This document shows, piece after piece, positions 6,955 through 14,604 of a stretch of 24,769 bases of DNA. Source of the DNA: Candidatus Woesearchaeota archaeon. Its GTDB lineage: Archaea; Nanobdellota; Nanobdellia; Woesearchaeales; GW2011-AR4. Below the pieces are notes generated by a model that did not search any database, had not been told where the DNA came from, and worked only from the letters and a program-made list of their open reading frames with translations. The DNA is taken from the NCBI GenBank assembly GCA_030751755.1, contig JASMFO010000053.1:1-24769 (forward strand), written 5' to 3'. The translations under genes and the position numbers were made by a program. The stretch's first letter is position 1; each line of letters begins with the position of its first letter.

Positions 6955-8370
6955 CTATCCACCACCCATAAACTTTCTCATCATAGGATTCATGTCCATC
7001 ATATGTTGCTTGGAGATCTCCTCATAGAGCTTGTATACAATCATCACCGCTAGTAAAATACCGGTACCGCTGCTTAAGGTTCCTGTTATGTCAGCAAAAC
7101 CCGCTAGAAATCCAACAGCCAAACCTCCCATTATAGTTAGAGGCCAAATATATCTATTGAGCAGCGTTTCAAGAACCCTCTCATCTCTCCTAAAACCTGG
7201 AATTTGCAATCCAGATGACATCATCTGCTTTGCCTGGCTTCTGGCATCCATTCCAGCTGTTTGCACCCAGAACATGCTGAATATCATAGCACCAACCATA
7301 AGAAATAATACATAAAAAAGAGCCTGTAGATATGGCGTGGCACCAACAAAAATAGTATTTTGTTGAATAATTGTTTTCACTAAGTTTATTGGTTGTACCC
7401 AAAAGACAAATCCACTGCTGGGCTGCCCTGTACTTGTGAAAGTGCCTAATAAAGGTATTCCCCTATTATCAAGAAAGCTTCCTAGCAACTGAAAATTTGC
7501 AATAAGCGCACTTACCAATATAACAGGTATAACGCTAGTATAAAAAAAAGATAAAGGCCATCTGACACCATGACCTCTAACCATACCAAAAGATAAGGGT
7601 ATCTCAACTTTCATCGCTTGTGCGTAAACTACCATAACAAAGATTATAGCTGTGAAAAGTAATGCTGCAAACATAAGCCCAGCAGTAGTAGGATCTCCGG
7701 CTGTTAAGCTCTGGAATAATGCCGGAACTGCTCCAGATGAATATGTCAATCCAGCAATTCCACTAGGGCCGGGAAGCCAGTTAAAGGCTTGCACAAAAAT
7801 GCCCTTACTGACTCCGGCAGCTATGAACAAACTTATGCCAGAGCCAAAACCCCATTTGCTTACAACTTCGTCCATAAATAATACCATTATTCCACCTAAA
7901 AAAAGCTGGAAAATAAGAATTAACTGGAGTTGTGCATAAATTGGCGTCCCAATAAATGCGGCGCCTGGAGATAACCCTCCCATTAAAACAAAAACAGCTG
8001 ACTCAAATATTATAAAAAATATTGCCATTAATTTTTGTAATCCCTGGAATGTCTTTTTTCCTTCAGGTTTTGTGAGGTCAAGCTTTAAAATTCCAGATCC
8101 ATTAAGCAATTGCAAAACAATAGATGCAGTAACTATGGGCCCTATGCCCAAGCTGATTATTGAACCAAACTCTGCACCCAAAATAACAGAAAAAAATTGA
8201 AATCTTTCTAATTGATTGATACCCAGCCCAAACAAAGGCATTACACCAAGAACAAAAAAAATAACCAAAACGACTAAAGTCCATTTCAATTTTTCCTTAA
8301 ATGATAAAAACTTTTGAGATGGACCTTCAACTTCAGGCAGATTATTTAAAATTGTATTCCAAATAGACAT
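6955..8370 (-). CDS. secY: Protein translocase subunit SecY
   Basis: 471 aa, normal for archaeal SecY (Sec61 alpha), the ten-helix channel that passes or inserts proteins across the cytoplasmic membrane. The N-terminus (LPEVEGPSQKFLSFKEKLKW, about residues 10-29) matches archaeal SecY, in which an amphipathic segment precedes helix 1. About ten hydrophobic segments follow. The region with VEIPLSFGMVRGHGVRWPLSFFY (split around residue 260) carries the basic cytoplasmic loop that contacts the ribosome. The gene follows uL15 after 14 nt, the standard place. The stop abuts the DUF106 start. Partners SecE and Sec61 beta are not in the window. Confidence 0.97.
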   Translation of the reverse strand: MSIWNTILNNLPEVEGPSQKFLSFKEKLKWTLVVLVIFFVLGVMPLFGLGINQLERFQFFSVILGAEFGSIISLGIGPIVTASIVLQLLNGSGILKLDLTKPEGKKTFQGLQKLMAIFFIIFESAVFVLMGGLSPGAAFIGTPIYAQLQLILIFQLFLGGIMVLFMDEVVSKWGFGSGISLFIAAGVSKGIFVQAFNWLPGPSGIAGLTYSSGAVPALFQSLTAGDPTTAGLMFAALLFTAIIFVMVVYAQAMKVEIPLSFGMVRGHGVRWPLSFFYTSVIPVILVSALIANFQLLGSFLDNRGIPLLGTFTSTGQPSSGFVFWVQPINLVKTIIQQNTIFVGATPYLQALFYVLFLMVGAMIFSMFWVQTAGMDARSQAKQMMSSGLQIPGFRRDERVLETLLNRYIWPLTIMGGLAVGFLAGFADITGTLSSGTGILLAVMIVYKLYEEISKQHMMDMNPMMRKFMGGG

Positions 8371-8384
8371 TTTAGTATAAAGTC

Positions 8385-8822
8385 CTATTTTAATAAAATA
8401 ACTTCTCCACCACTGTTTTTTATCTTTTCAATTGCTTTCTTGGAAGCATAAGTGACTCTTATTTTATATTTATTTATCACCTTTCCTTTGCTTAAAAGCT
8501 TATTAAATCCAAGTTTTTTCAAATCAACAGAAAAAAATTCATTTTCTTTACTAACAACATCTTGTGGTAGTTTTAACAAATTTTCTTCCAAATAATCTAT
8601 ATTTGTTGCATTAATCTTTCCTGTATTTTTACTGGTAAATCCGTATTTTCCAAAATACTTTTGTTTCCACAAAGAAGGTTTTTTGCTATCTCCTCTTTTA
8701 CCGCTGCCAGCCATTCCTTTTCCACCCCTATTGCCAGCGCCCCTTCTCTTTTTTTTTGAGCCTCCTCCATGAGTCATACTACCCCTGTACCTTGAAACTT
8801 TCTTTCTCTTATTTACCGTCAT
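8385..8822 (-). CDS. rpl15: Large ribosomal subunit protein uL15
   Basis: 145 aa, matching archaeal uL15. The glycine/basic N-terminal arm (RYRGSMTHGGGSKKKRRGAG, then GNRGGKGMAGSGKRG) threads into 23S rRNA. The C-terminal half has the conserved globular domain ending SGGEVILLK. The ATG at 8822 follows the uL30 TGA with no gap, giving tight translational coupling. It lies between uL30 and SecY as in most prokaryotic spc operons. Confidence 0.95.
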   Translation of the reverse strand: MTVNKRKKVSRYRGSMTHGGGSKKKRRGAGNRGGKGMAGSGKRGDSKKPSLWKQKYFGKYGFTSKNTGKINATNIDYLEENLLKLPQDVVSKENEFFSVDLKKLGFNKLLSKGKVINKYKIRVTYASKKAIEKIKNSGGEVILLK

Positions 8823-9287
8823 TCAAATCATCCTTTCTATTAGATTATTAATTTTATCTCCCCTATAGCCTAAGGCACCGCCATTGCTGAATGGAACCTT
8901 TACCCCTTTTCTTCCATAACCTTTTTTGGGACTATTCAACCTGAATCTCTTTTTTATTTTCTTGCCTCCAATATCTATAAAATCATTGTAACTTATTTTT
9001 CCTTTCTTGTCGGAAATGTTGCCCTTAAAATCTTCTTTTCTCTTCTCTATTAGAGTCCTATACGTTTTCTCATCTATATCTCCCCAAGTGACATAATCTT
9101 TGACTTTTTTAATCATACCTAAATGACTCGCATTCTTCGGCACAACAACACAATAATTTTTTTTATATAACCTTAACTTTATAAGAGTCTCATCAATGCC
9201 CCGCTCTACCCCTATAATCCCTCTAACTCTAATAACAGCAAATTTTCCGTTATCTGCAGTATTGTGTTTCTTTATCTCTTTATCCAT
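8823..9287 (-). CDS. rpl30: Large ribosomal subunit protein uL30
   Basis: 154 aa, the long archaeal/eukaryotic form rather than the 60-aa bacterial one. The ferredoxin-like core begins FAVIRVRGIIGVERGIDETL and continues with the pattern L-R-L-x-K-x-N-x-C-V-V-V. The archaeal C-terminal extension ends with GYRGDKINNLIERMI. About 12 polar residues precede the core; the next methionine is too far inside, so the start at 9287 is accepted. It sits two bases after uS5 and abuts uL15. Confidence 0.94.
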   Translation of the reverse strand: MDKEIKKHNTADNGKFAVIRVRGIIGVERGIDETLIKLRLYKKNYCVVVPKNASHLGMIKKVKDYVTWGDIDEKTYRTLIEKRKEDFKGNISDKKGKISYNDFIDIGGKKIKKRFRLNSPKKGYGRKGVKVPFSNGGALGYRGDKINNLIERMI

Positions 9288-9289
9288 TT

Positions 9290-10084
9290 TTATTGAACAC
9301 CTACAGAACCTTCTACAATGCCAAGATTTTCAGTATTTTCTTTTTGCAATTTTACTTCCATAAGCCTTTTCAGAGCATCAAAGCAAGCGTAAATTAAATT
9401 TATTTTTGTTTTTGTCTGTCCAAATGTCTGGCTCCATACATCCTTTATTCCTGCAATCCTGAGAAGCTTGCCACATTCTTCCTCAACACACAAACCAGTC
9501 CCCCTTGGGGCAGGTATAAGTTTTATTTTTACCGAACCGCATTTTCCCTCTACAGCAAATGGAACGCTATGCAGATTCTTGCAACCACATTGCCAGCTTC
9601 CACACCCTCTTAAAATCTTTATAATACTCTGTTTTGCATTCCTTGTGGCTTTCTCTCTTGCAGGTACAGTCTCTTTACTCTTCCCATACCCAATGCCAAC
9701 ATAACCATCCTCATTTCCTACTATTGCAAAAGTTCCAAATTTAGGCTTGTTGCCCTCTTGGGTCTTCTTTTGCGTCTGTCTGAAAACTCTCCTCTGGCCG
9801 CCACCAAACTTTCCTTTTGACTGTCCTACAAGCAAAAGGTCCGTAGTTAAATTAGGCATTAATATATCCACAATTTCGTGTTCCAAAATTTTAAATCTGT
9901 TATCTAATATGTGGTCAATATTATTAATTTCCTCACTTTTTACCTTCATACCCAAGGAGGTCTTCGGTTTCCAGGCTTCTTTGTCAAATTCTCTGACCCT
10001 TCTACCCCCACCCATTCTAGCTCTTTCTTTAGAAGCACCACCTAATGATTTCTTCCCACCTATTTCTGTTTCTTTCTTTACCAT
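9290..10084 (-). CDS. rps5: Small ribosomal subunit protein uS5
   Basis: 264 aa, somewhat longer than the 210-240 aa common in archaea. The extra length is a basic Gly/Lys-rich N-terminus of about 40 residues. The N-terminal double-stranded-RNA-binding S5 domain contains GYVGIGYGKSKETVPAREKA (residues around 130-150), and the C-terminal S5 domain includes LIPAPRGTGLCVEEECGKLL (around 190-210). It sits at the back of the 30S decoding region and supports accuracy. It follows uL18 after 5 nt, the archaeal order uL18-uS5-uL30. Confidence 0.95.
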   Translation of the reverse strand: MVKKETEIGGKKSLGGASKERARMGGGRRVREFDKEAWKPKTSLGMKVKSEEINNIDHILDNRFKILEHEIVDILMPNLTTDLLLVGQSKGKFGGGQRRVFRQTQKKTQEGNKPKFGTFAIVGNEDGYVGIGYGKSKETVPAREKATRNAKQSIIKILRGCGSWQCGCKNLHSVPFAVEGKCGSVKIKLIPAPRGTGLCVEEECGKLLRIAGIKDVWSQTFGQTKTKINLIYACFDALKRLMEVKLQKENTENLGIVEGSVGVQ

Positions 10085-10089
10085 TTTTT

Positions 10090-10674
10090 CTATTTGCCCT
10101 GCTGTTTATTGATATTATCCTTTACTTCTTCAAATTTTTTAACTAAATCAAAAGTAGGATCATTTTTTGAATAGGAGTTAAATTGTTTTTTGAACAATCC
10201 CGTATCTTTTTTTATTAATTCAGCATAATCCATTATATGTTTTCCCATAACTCTCTCTTTACTTGGCAAGACTTCTTTGCTGTGCGGGACTTTTAAGCCA
10301 GCGTCTAATGTACCAGCCAGCACAGCATAAATCCTAGAGCCACTTACAGATTTATGAAGTCCAACATCTAAAATAACCTCATCAAATTTTGGATTTACAC
10401 GCTTACCAAGCAAAAATCCTACAAGGTAAGCAGAAGGCAAATTTCCGGTGCCATAAACCCAACCAAATTTTTTTAGGTTGGATGAGTGAGAAGATGCCTT
10501 AACTATATCACCTTTCTTATCATAATCCACTATAGCAGCCTGTATATTTTTTAGTGACATTCTGACAACAAGTCTCGGTCTCTTAGCTGCTAATACCTTT
10601 AGCCTTTTCCTATAATTTGTCAAGCCTTTCCTTTTTCTCCTAAACTGCACTGCGTAAATATTAGTTTTTTCCAT
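10090..10674 (-). CDS. rpl18: Large ribosomal subunit protein uL18
   Basis: 194 aa, normal for archaeal uL18, which binds 5S rRNA with uL5 in the central protuberance. The N-terminus shows the family pattern FRRKRKGLTNYRKRLKVLAA followed by PRLVVRMSLKNIQAAIVDYD (residues 34-53); LVGFLLGKR and LDVGLHKS follow. The ATG at 10674 has only a weak, distant GAGG upstream, but a TATA-like element lies about 37 bp before it, so this may be the first gene of a sub-operon running uL18-uS5-uL30-uL15-SecY. Confidence 0.95.
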   Translation of the reverse strand: MEKTNIYAVQFRRKRKGLTNYRKRLKVLAAKRPRLVVRMSLKNIQAAIVDYDKKGDIVKASSHSSNLKKFGWVYGTGNLPSAYLVGFLLGKRVNPKFDEVILDVGLHKSVSGSRIYAVLAGTLDAGLKVPHSKEVLPSKERVMGKHIMDYAELIKKDTGLFKKQFNSYSKNDPTFDLVKKFEEVKDNINKQQGK

Positions 10675-10710
10675 TTGTTAAAATTTCCTCAAATTCTTTC
10701 ATTTTAAGTA

Positions 10711-10723
10711 TATTTTTTATAAT
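10711..10723 (-). promoter_or_regulatory. Candidate internal promoter before uL18
   Basis: On the minus strand TTATAAAAAATAT (complement of 10711-10723) is a good TATA match in the only large gap of this part of the cluster. Usual spacing places the transcript start near 10690, giving a short leader that includes GAGGAAA (complement of 10684-10690) before the ATG at 10674. It is inferred from sequence and context only. Confidence 0.4.
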
Positions 10724-10727
10724 TATT

Positions 10728-10756
10728 AAAAATGGAAGCTACGAACGAAGCATAGC
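10728..10756 (-). terminator. Candidate terminator hairpin after eL19
   Basis: Read on the minus strand, GCTATG (complement of 10751-10756), a seven-base loop and CGTAGC (complement of 10738-10743) can form a six-base-pair stem with one G-U pair. Five bases later comes TTTTT (complement of 10728-10732). It lies just after the eL19 stop at 10772. Archaeal termination mainly needs the T-run, so the hairpin may be incidental. It could partly end the upstream transcript. Confidence 0.35.
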
Positions 10757-10771
10757 GAAGTGAATATGTTT

Positions 10772-11218
10772 TCATTTTCCAATACTATGCTCCTCCATAT
10801 ATATTTTGATGTGTCTTTTGCTTCTAAAAAATCCCCCTTTGCTTTTCATATAAAGAGATCTATAAGATGCTTTGTTAATTATATTTTTATCCCTTAAATT
10901 CTGCAAAAATCTTCTTTGTACTCTGACGCGATTAATCCAACCTTTTTTTTTGCTTAATCTTGCATGCTTACCCCCTTTTATAGAGCCAAAGCCGCGTCTT
11001 CTGCCCTTGGCCTTTTGTTGTTTATTCTTCCTTGTTCTATACTTAGAAATCCCCCTTATATTTTTGCTCTTAATAGCCTTGTCTTTTATTAGGGATTTTA
11101 TATCGACCTTGGTTATAGCATCTTTTATTTCGTCCAACCTGCTTGGATCTAACCAAATATCATTTTCTGATGCTTTTAATAACTGTGCAGCAAGCCTTTT
11201 TTGTATTTTTAGTTGCAT
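10772..11218 (-). CDS. rpl19e: Large ribosomal subunit protein eL19
   Basis: 148 aa, the archaeal size. The N-terminal helical domain has LKIQKRLAAQLLKASENDIW and LDPSRLDEIKDAITKVDI, close to the family's QKRLAA..L..G.NRVW.DP....I..A.TR.DI. A very basic middle (KNKQQKAKGRRRGFGSIKG) and a C-terminal helix (RVQRRFLQNLRDKNII) follow. It is an archaeal/eukaryotic-only 50S protein. Its ATG is one base after the eL32 stop. A 97-bp gap separates it from uL18 downstream, the largest break between uL22 and SecY. Confidence 0.95.
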   Translation of the reverse strand: MQLKIQKRLAAQLLKASENDIWLDPSRLDEIKDAITKVDIKSLIKDKAIKSKNIRGISKYRTRKNKQQKAKGRRRGFGSIKGGKHARLSKKKGWINRVRVQRRFLQNLRDKNIINKASYRSLYMKSKGGFFRSKRHIKIYMEEHSIGK

Positions 11219-11219
11219 T

Positions 11220-11789
11220 TTATTTATCCTTCTTGGTCAAAAGCTTATCTTTTTCCTTTTTCTCAGCTTCCTTCTTATTCCCCACACCAACTTTCTCTAT
11301 TAATTTTTTCTCTTCTTTTCTTTTAGCTTCTTCGGTCTTTTTCTGTTCCCCTTTCTTCTTGTTTTTTCTTAAGGTAATTTTCTCTTCCACCTTTTTTATG
11401 AATTCATCAGGATTGCTAAAATTCAATACCCTAAAACCTTTTTCTTTCGCCTTTTTTAAAATAACAATTCTCTTTTTATTTCCCAAAGAGGAAGAAATAA
11501 CAAGGCCTGTTTTTTTACTATCTAGGACTTCCAAATCCTTTATAGATTTAATGACATATTGCTGAAATCCGCTTTTATGCAGATTCCTAACTTTTTTTGG
11601 ACTTCCGTAACCAAGCTGTACTTTCTTAGCCCTTCCTTTAAGTTTTAATCTTATTTTTGAATGCAAGCCTTTTGGTCTTCTCCATTTTCTGCATAGTCTC
11701 TTCTTTTTATGAGTGTCCTGCCTAATAAAATCTGGTTTTTTACTCTTAATATGCTTTCTGAGTTCTAAAAGTTCTTTTATTGAGTCCAT
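11220..11789 (-). CDS. rpl32e: Large ribosomal subunit protein eL32, with a charged C-terminal extension
   Basis: 189 aa. The conserved core contains KPDFIRQDTHKKKRLCRKWR, then WRRPKGLHSKIRLKLKGRAK and VQLGYGSPKKVRNLHKSGF, the hallmark eL32 sequence (P.F.RQ......L...WRRP.G..SK.R......P..GY..P...R.LHPSG). Residues from about 140 form a Lys/Glu-rich tail of nearly 50 residues (for example KKKGEQKKTEEAKRKEEKK). Many archaeal eL32 proteins instead carry an N-terminal extension. It is specific to archaea and eukaryotes, binds 23S rRNA, and stands in the usual place between uL6 and eL19. Confidence 0.94.
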   Translation of the reverse strand: MDSIKELLELRKHIKSKKPDFIRQDTHKKKRLCRKWRRPKGLHSKIRLKLKGRAKKVQLGYGSPKKVRNLHKSGFQQYVIKSIKDLEVLDSKKTGLVISSSLGNKKRIVILKKAKEKGFRVLNFSNPDEFIKKVEEKITLRKNKKKGEQKKTEEAKRKEEKKLIEKVGVGNKKEAEKKEKDKLLTKKDK

Positions 11790-11801
11790 TCTTTATTTTG
11801 C

Positions 11802-12353
11802 TTACTTATCATCTTTAGAGGTTATCCAAATGCCGTCCTGAAAAATTCTTGTATCATACCTGGTCCTTCTTGTGAGTTGTTCAATATCAGAGCTTACCTG
11901 GCCGGCAATTTCCTTACTTGAGCTTTCTACAATGATTAATTCCCCTTCAACTTTAACCTCTGCATTGGGCTTTAATTTAAGCGTTCTTGGGACCTTTTCC
12001 CCTAAAAAATTCTTTACACTGAGCTGGTCCTTGTTTATGGAAACATTCATTGGAAAATGCCCTGAACATATCTTTAAAGTATATTTATGCCCCTCAAAGC
12101 TTCCTTTTATCATGTTCTTTATATGTGCAGCATAAGATTTTATTAGTTTCTTGTTTACTTTATTAGACTTAAGCGCCTTTAAGATTATAGAATCTTCCTT
12201 AAGTTCTATGCTGATTTTCTTGTCCGAAATATCCCTTTTAGCATCCCCTTTAGGACCTTTCAATGTCAATATATCTTTGTCTAATTGTGCATTTACTTCA
12301 GAGGGTAATTTTATTTCGATACTTAGGTTTGTTTTACTTTTTTTGTTTGCCAT
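11802..12353 (-). CDS. rpl6: Large ribosomal subunit protein uL6
   Basis: 183 aa from the ATG at 12353. I prefer this to the in-frame TTG at 12365 because it follows the uS8 stop by two bases (TGAAAATG) and aligns with family N-termini. Two repeated alpha/beta domains are visible: IEIKLPSEVNAQLDKDILTL with LKGPKG, then FPMNVSINKDQLSVKNFLGE with KVPRTLKL. The C-terminal part carries the conserved VSSDIEQLTRRTRYDTRIFQ and DGIWI. It lies near the factor-binding stalk base of the 50S subunit. It is archaeal in sequence and canonical in position between uS8 and eL32. Confidence 0.95.
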   Translation of the reverse strand: MANKKSKTNLSIEIKLPSEVNAQLDKDILTLKGPKGDAKRDISDKKISIELKEDSIILKALKSNKVNKKLIKSYAAHIKNMIKGSFEGHKYTLKICSGHFPMNVSINKDQLSVKNFLGEKVPRTLKLKPNAEVKVEGELIIVESSSKEIAGQVSSDIEQLTRRTRYDTRIFQDGIWITSKDDK

Positions 12354-12355
12354 TT

Positions 12356-12748
12356 TCAGTAGCAATAAGCAAGAAGCTTACCCCCCATATTTTTCTTCTT
12401 TGATTCCTTGTGTGTGATAATGCCTAAAGGTGTTGATATAATTAGTATCCCCATCCCTCTTGCCAAAAGATATCTCTCTTCAAACCTCTCAAAGTCTCCT
12501 TTTTTAACGCTGTATCTTGGCTTTATCACACCACATTTGTTTATATTTCCCAAGAGATTTAATTTAATTGAATTACCTCCCCTACCCTTGATTTCTTCGA
12601 AATCTCCGACATAATTATTGTTTTTCATTACATCAAGCACTTTTTCAACTATTTTTGAAGATGGCATTATCTTGCTTTCCTTTCTTCCTGCCCTCTCATC
12701 TGTCAAAATTAATGACAATGCATTAGCTAATGGGTCGTTTAGTGACAT
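12356..12748 (-). CDS. rps8: Small ribosomal subunit protein uS8
   Basis: 130 aa, the exact archaeal length. It starts MSLNDPLANALSLILTDERA, close to the family's M...DPLA.AL..I.N.E..G. The C-terminal part has PRYSVKKGDFERFEERYLLA, then RGMGILIISTPLGIITHKES, the conserved 16S-rRNA (helix 21) binding face. It is a primary 30S assembly protein. The stop codon is two bases before the uL6 ATG, suggesting coupled translation. Confidence 0.96.
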   Translation of the reverse strand: MSLNDPLANALSLILTDERAGRKESKIMPSSKIVEKVLDVMKNNNYVGDFEEIKGRGGNSIKLNLLGNINKCGVIKPRYSVKKGDFERFEERYLLARGMGILIISTPLGIITHKESKKKNMGGKLLAYCY

Positions 12749-12757
12749 TTTATAACC

Positions 12758-12988
12758 TCAACTATATTTTTTAAATCCAAGATTTATTGCAGTCTCCCTA
12801 AAACATTGCCTGCATATATACAATCCATAACTGCTTATAACGCTCCGTATTCTTCCACATCTACCGCACCTTTTAAGCATTCTTCCGCAACTCCTTTTTT
12901 TAGGAGCATTATGCTTAAGGAATTTTTTTAGCTTTACTGGTTTGGCTTTGAGTTGTTTGAATTCTTTTTTATAATTGCTATATGTCAT
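12758..12988 (-). CDS. rps14: Small ribosomal subunit protein uS14 (zinc-ribbon form, N-terminally extended)
   Basis: 76 aa, longer than the usual 50-57 aa archaeal uS14. The conserved part is [20 protein letters not shown] followed by [18 protein letters not shown]41, C44, C59 and C62 form the CxxC...CxxC zinc site. An extra C34 lies just before. The first roughly 30 residues are a basic extension ([20 protein letters not shown]). The ATG at 12988 directly follows the uL5 stop (TAAATG), with GGTGAG overlapping the uL5 end, so the long form is probably real. Starting at M37 would give a 40-aa protein. It binds the 30S head near the decoding region. Confidence 0.93.
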   Translation of the reverse strand: MTYSNYKKEFKQLKAKPVKLKKFLKHNAPKKRSCGRMLKRCGRCGRIRSVISSYGLYICRQCFRETAINLGFKKYS

Positions 12989-13498
12989 TTACTCACCTAC
13001 CTTCAAATTAAACATATTTTTCATAAAATCAATAGCATCTTCTCTTTTTACCCTATGTTTTCTAGGGATTGCATGTCTTTTCAAAGCCCTAGACTTTACC
13101 CTAAATCCGCTTCTTTTAAGAGTGATACAAACTTGCAGACCCATAATCCCTATATCCGGATCATATTTTACTCCAGGAATATCAATATACTCATTTATGC
13201 CAAATGATATATTCCCTTCATTATCCAGATTACTAACCTGTAAGGTATTGTCTTTTGCCTCAAATAACCTCTTCAATAATTCCAAAGCCTCTTTTTTTCT
13301 CAAAGTCAATTTACATCCTATTGGCAAACCTGGTCTTAGCCCCCATTCCTGTATTCTTTTTTTTGTAAAAGTTTTAACCGGATTACGACCAGTTATACTG
13401 TTAATCAGCTTTATTCCCTTCTCTAATTTAGCTTGATCTTTTCCAGCACCAATATTTAAGGTAACTTTCTCCATGCTTACCTGTTTCATTGAGTTCAT
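12989..13498 (-). CDS. rpl5: Large ribosomal subunit protein uL5
   Basis: 169 aa, normal for archaea. The start MNSMKQVSMEKVTLNIGAGK matches the archaeal MNPMRE..IEKV..NIGVG pattern, so the first ATG is kept although M4 and M9 are close behind. RNPVKTFTKKRIQEWGLRPG and LPIGCKLTLRKKEALELLKR follow. The C-terminal half holds FGINEYIDIPGVKYDPDIGI. It binds 5S rRNA with uL18 and contacts the P-site tRNA and uS13. Six bases separate it from eS4. Confidence 0.96.
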   Translation of the reverse strand: MNSMKQVSMEKVTLNIGAGKDQAKLEKGIKLINSITGRNPVKTFTKKRIQEWGLRPGLPIGCKLTLRKKEALELLKRLFEAKDNTLQVSNLDNEGNISFGINEYIDIPGVKYDPDIGIMGLQVCITLKRSGFRVKSRALKRHAIPRKHRVKREDAIDFMKNMFNLKVGE

Positions 13499-13504
13499 CT
13501 TATC

Positions 13505-14197
13505 TTAATTTGCCAATTTAATCAAGGGTTTGTCTTTTCCTATTGGGAATGCATAATCCTTTAATGTTTCAACTACATCACCAGATTCTGTTTTGTACAA
13601 AATTCTGTTGCCTATTATATCCTGGATTTTTCCAATCTGACCAATATGTTTACCTCCTGTAAGGTATATCAAAACATTCTTGTCAATACCAATATTTCCC
13701 TTTATTTCATTCTTTTTTCCCAACGTCATCAAAACAGCATCTCCTACTTTATAGATGTTTTTTTGTACAACAATATTTTTTCCATCATGCAAGTTTAATT
13801 GTACTTTTCCTTTAACCATACGCTTTCCTGTTATCTTGCACAATTTAAGTGCACTGTCATCTTTCCCTGTTTTGATAAGGCCTATTTTCCCCTTTTTGTC
13901 TAAAATAACCCTAAAGTGCTCATCTATGTCATTTAATGATAGGACATCAAGCAATCCCACAGGAAACTGATGGTTCTTTCTCCTCATGCCATCAATTGCA
14001 ACGTTCTTCTTTTCAAGTATAAATTTCACTTCCCTGTTACTGTTTGCATAACCTAAAATATCCCTTAAAATAATGTTCAATGACAAGGATACCTCTATCT
14101 TATGAGGCCCGGAACTAGGCTTGGCAACAAATGTTATTCCCTTCCTTTTTATTTTCCAAGTTTTTGGAGCAAAATATCTTTTTAGATGTTTTGACAT
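13505..14197 (-). CDS. rps4e: Small ribosomal subunit protein eS4
   Basis: 230 aa, typical archaeal eS4. It starts MSKHLKRYFAPKTWKIKRKG, close to the family's KHLKRL.AP..W...RK. An S4-like RNA-binding region (ILRDILGYANSNREVKFILE) follows, then VAIDGMRRKNHQFPVGLLDV, and a C-terminal KOW-type barrel (GGKHIGQIGKIQDIIGNRIL, around residues 175-195). It is an archaeal/eukaryotic-only 30S protein, unrelated in overall architecture to bacterial uS4 despite the name. The gap to uL24 is one base and to uL5 six bases. Confidence 0.96.
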   Translation of the reverse strand: MSKHLKRYFAPKTWKIKRKGITFVAKPSSGPHKIEVSLSLNIILRDILGYANSNREVKFILEKKNVAIDGMRRKNHQFPVGLLDVLSLNDIDEHFRVILDKKGKIGLIKTGKDDSALKLCKITGKRMVKGKVQLNLHDGKNIVVQKNIYKVGDAVLMTLGKKNEIKGNIGIDKNVLIYLTGGKHIGQIGKIQDIIGNRILYKTESGDVVETLKDYAFPIGKDKPLIKLAN

Positions 14198-14198
14198 G

Positions 14199-14588
14199 CT
14201 AATTCCCCTCTACTCTTTTAACAATTTTATTTCTCATTTTATCATCCATGTTAAGTTCGGTAATAACTAAATTTGATGGATGTATTGGGTAACGTGCTTT
14301 TGTTCCATCCTTCTTCACAACCTCAATACCATCGACATAAACCTTAGTTTTCTTTATATCAATCCCATTAATCTTGCCAGTCTTTTTCCTAAATTGGCCC
14401 CTCATTACATTGACCCCGTCACCTTTCCTCAAATTCATGCTTCTCTTATTGTATTTTTTTCTCAACTCTTTTGAAAGGTGCACACTAACAAACTTCTGTC
14501 TTATATGCAATGGAGCCTTATGCCTATACTTTCTTTGTTTCCTTGGTTGTATGCTCTTTTTCCATGAGCTTGAAAATTTTGTCTTCAC
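14199..14588 (-). CDS. rpl24: Large ribosomal subunit protein uL24, GTG start
   Basis: 129 aa. The start codon is GTG at 14588, with GGTGAT six bases upstream. The overlapping ATG one frame away runs straight into TGA, so it cannot be used. The N-terminal segment (SSSWKKSIQPRKQRKYRHKA, then PLHIRQKFVSVHLSKELRKK) is the archaeal/eukaryotic form. The KOW motif is in MNLRKGDGVNVMRGQFRKKT and the C-terminal part has RYPIHPSNLVITELN. It is an early 50S assembly initiator placed near the peptide exit tunnel. Confidence 0.95.
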   Translation of the reverse strand: MKTKFSSSWKKSIQPRKQRKYRHKAPLHIRQKFVSVHLSKELRKKYNKRSMNLRKGDGVNVMRGQFRKKTGKINGIDIKKTKVYVDGIEVVKKDGTKARYPIHPSNLVITELNMDDKMRNKIVKRVEGN

Positions 14589-14604
14589 ATAATCACCTTA
14601 AATT

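Noticed and set aside
12354..12365. TTG start giving uL6 four extra residues
   Set aside because: The ATG at 12353 matches family N-termini and sits two bases after the uS8 stop. The TTG would overlap uS8 and has no better ribosome-binding site.
12975..13436. 153-codon plus-strand frame opposite uL5
   Set aside because: Antisense to a conserved ribosomal gene, with no ribosome-binding site, no promoter and a composition typical of mirror frames. The same applies to long plus-strand frames opposite uS5, eL32, uS17 and aIF1.
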